Origin: Pseudomonadota bacterium
Lineage (GTDB): Bacteria; Pseudomonadota; Alphaproteobacteria; Rhizobiales; Xanthobacteraceae
Direction: 5' to 3'
Assembly (NCBI GenBank): GCA_023391175.1
Contig: JAEWBL010000570.1
Coordinates: forward strand, 1 to 8,746
Length of the DNA stretch: 8,746 bases
The notes beneath the pieces are model-generated. The model made no database searches and was not told the origin of the DNA. It saw only the letters and a program-made list of their open reading frames with translations. Positions 7,518-8,746 of the stretch are shown here, one piece after another; position 1 is the first letter of the stretch; each line of letters begins with the position of its first letter. Made by a program: the position numbers and the translations under genes.

Positions 7518-7553
7518 ATCCCTTGGCCGAACTCCTCATATGCCCGGTGCCCC

Positions 7554-8534
7554 ATGGATCTGCGCCAGCTGCGGTACTTTGCCCAGATCGTCGAAAGCGG
7601 GAGCCTGTCAAAGGCATCGCGTTGCCTGTTCGTGGCTCAGCCAGCGCTAAGCCAGCAGCTTGCCAAGCTGGAGGACGAAGTCGGCAAGCCGCTGCTGAAT
7701 CGCTCCGCGCGCGGCGTCACCCCAACCGAAAACGGGCTCGCGCTCTATCACCACGCGCGCTTCATGTTGCGCCAGCTTGACCAGGCCCTGTCGATTGCGC
7801 GCCAGGACACAGGTGTCGTCCGCGGCATGGTCTCGCTCGGACTTCCATCGACAACACTGGTTGCGCTGGGCTTGCCGCTGATGCGGTGCATCCATGAAAA
7901 GTATCCGGGCGTCCTGCTCAATGTGGTTGAGGGCATGAGCGGGCATATCGCGCAGATGATGCGGCTCGGACAGCTGGATCTTGCGATCCTGTTCACAAGC
8001 GACGTTTCGTCCAAGCTCGATGCGATTCCGTTGCTGGACGAGGAGCTATTTCTTCTATTGCCACGGCACAGCACTCATGTGCCGGAAGACCAGGTCAGCA
8101 TCTCGGTCACTGATGTCGCCAAACTGCCGCTCATTCTGCCGACCGGCACACACGGACTGCGTCGCCGCATCGTTGCGGAATTCGATCGCCGCGATCTCAC
8201 CCCGCATGTCGTCGCTGAGATCGACTCGCTCACACTCCTGATGAAATGCGTCTATGACGGCATGGGCGTCACCATCAAACCGATGTCCGCGCTGCACCAT
8301 GAAACCGAACATGGCCGAAACTGGCGCGCCATACGCATCACCGATGCGACGCTCAATCGCCGAAACTATCTCTATTCGATATCTAGAGACCTACTGTCTC
8401 CGGCGGCGTCAGCCGTCGCTCTTGAACTGCACCATACGGTGAATGTTCTCGTGACGACTGGAAAATGGCAAGGCGTCTCACTGGTCGAGCCCCACGACGA
8501 TACGAACGTCACCTCGCAAGCCGCGGCCGAATAA
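7554..8534 (+). CDS. LysR-family transcriptional regulator, Nac-like
   Basis: A 326-aa LysR regulator. Residues 1-60 are the winged helix-turn-helix (MDLRQLRYFAQIVESGSLSK, then AQPALSQQLAKLEDEVG), followed by RGVTPTENGLALYHHAR and a linker helix. Residues about 90-300 form the effector-binding domain (GMVSLGLPST, GQLDLAIL near 140, then a second subdomain). The DNA-binding half resembles the nitrogen-assimilation-control (Nac) type, with LRxLxYFxxIV, GSL, AQPALSQQ and RGVTPTE. Resemblance does not prove nitrogen control, as many catabolic regulators share this branch. I start at ATG 7554 because it gives the canonical MDLRQLRYF. The frame is open further upstream, but that part overlaps the promoter region and does not look like LysR. 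No good Shine-Dalgarno precedes the ATG. It probably activates the divergent operon and may repress itself (inference). Confidence 0.92.
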   Translation: MDLRQLRYFAQIVESGSLSKASRCLFVAQPALSQQLAKLEDEVGKPLLNRSARGVTPTENGLALYHHARFMLRQLDQALSIARQDTGVVRGMVSLGLPSTTLVALGLPLMRCIHEKYPGVLLNVVEGMSGHIAQMMRLGQLDLAILFTSDVSSKLDAIPLLDEELFLLLPRHSTHVPEDQVSISVTDVAKLPLILPTGTHGLRRRIVAEFDRRDLTPHVVAEIDSLTLLMKCVYDGMGVTIKPMSALHHETEHGRNWRAIRITDATLNRRNYLYSISRDLLSPAASAVALELHHTVNVLVTTGKWQGVSLVEPHDDTNVTSQAAAE

Positions 8535-8591
8535 GCCCCGCGCACATTGACGGTATGGCCGGACCAACTGTCACACTGGTGGGTGGCCCCC
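8535..8591. terminator. Possible bidirectional terminator between convergent genes
   Basis: The 57 bp between the LysR stop and the convergent livF stop hold a broken stem: GGCC (8557-8560) plus ACCA (8563-8566), a 10-nt loop, then TGGT (8577-8580) plus GGCC (8585-8588), with an uneven internal loop. There is no T-run on either side, so intrinsic termination is doubtful. The position suits a terminator, but the structure is weak. Confidence 0.25.
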
Positions 8592-8746
8592 TTAATGATG
8601 GCCCAGATAGGCGCTCACCAGTTTCTCGTCGGCCATGAAGCGGGGCCAGTGGCCGTCGCCGATCTCGTGGGCGACCCGCCCGGTCGCCATCACATAGGCC
8701 CGGCTGGTCGCACTCGAGGCGATGGCGATGTTCTGCTCCACCAGAA
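8592..8746 (-). CDS. C-terminal end of a second LivF-type ABC transporter ATPase (partial at right edge)
   Basis: The last 50 codons of a minus-strand gene that begins beyond the right edge. The peptide starts LVEQNIAIASSATSRAYVMA, in which VEQN covers the switch/H-loop region typical of LivF (LivG has EHD). It continues with the usual G-rich turn and ends DEKLVSAYLGHH, the standard LivF terminus. It belongs to a different transport operon from the one at 1-7419, since the LysR gene lies between them. It cannot be compared with the LivF domain at the left edge because the two visible pieces do not overlap. Walker A and B lie outside the window. Family call is firm; role and substrate unknown. 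Confidence 0.85.
   Translation of the reverse strand, partial: LVEQNIAIASSATSRAYVMATGRVAHEIGDGHWPRFMADEKLVSAYLGHH

Larger units (their letters stand above)
7420..7553. promoter_or_regulatory. Divergent promoter region between aldehyde dehydrogenase and LysR genes
   Basis: This 134-bp AT-richer spacer separates the operon start from the divergent LysR gene, the standard layout for LysR control. It contains the operon ribosome site GGGGAG (7428-7433, minus strand), a perfect inverted repeat CGGCT-TAG-AGCCG (7451-7463), and two copies of ATTGGG followed by ATAAGC (7464-7476 and 7493-7508). It also holds the candidate operator at 7497-7517. A TTTACA at 7488-7493 resembles a plus-strand -35, but the nearest TATATC (7515-7520) is too far away. 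On the minus strand TATTTT (7478-7483) could be a -10 with a poor -35 that overlaps the operator, as expected for an activated promoter. Promoter positions are guesses. Confidence 0.7.

Noticed and set aside
7488..7520. Sigma-70 promoter for LysR (TTTACA with TATATC)
   Set aside because: The -35-like hexamer is good, but the spacing to the -10-like hexamer is about 21 bp, outside the normal range.
7419..7553. Longer N-terminus for the LysR protein starting at 7419
   Set aside because: The extra 45 residues have no LysR character and would cover the whole divergent promoter region. The start at 7554 gives the canonical LysR N-terminus.

Overview
The window is GC-rich, dense proteobacterial DNA. 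Codon use, the family members present and the intact Liv-type (HAAT) ABC transporter suggest a metabolically versatile soil or water proteobacterium. I lean towards Alphaproteobacteria, with Betaproteobacteria as the alternative; this is inference, because no rRNA or other phylogenetic marker is present.

Most of the window (1-7419) is one minus-strand operon, read from right to left. The order is aldehyde dehydrogenase (5968-7419), a thiamine-diphosphate (ThDP) enzyme of the acetolactate synthase/2-oxoacid decarboxylase superfamily (4143-5933), a periplasmic binding protein (2872-4107), the permease LivH (1948-2817), and one continuous gene joining LivM, LivG and the start of LivF (1-1951, running off the left edge). 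The gaps are 34, 35 and 54 bp, followed by a 4-bp ATGA overlap. A divergent Nac-like LysR regulator (7554-8534) is separated from the operon by a 134-bp promoter region with a candidate operator. Beyond the regulator, in convergent orientation, lies the C-terminal end of a second LivF-type ATPase (8592-8746), part of another transporter that runs off the right edge.

The genes read as a small uptake-and-catabolism module. The binding protein captures an organic acid or amino-acid-like compound, and LivH with the fused LivMGF imports it. The ThDP enzyme could decarboxylate (or carboligate) a 2-oxo acid, and the dehydrogenase could oxidise the resulting aldehyde to a carboxylate. The LysR protein probably senses the substrate or an intermediate. 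The substrate cannot be read from the sequence.

The points most worth a second look are the three-domain LivM-LivG-LivF fusion, the pairing of an orphan AHAS-like enzyme with an aldehyde dehydrogenase inside a transporter operon, and an ATA-N9-TAT site over an inverted repeat in front of a Nac-like regulator. I saw no CRISPR array, mobile element, tRNA, rRNA or riboswitch.
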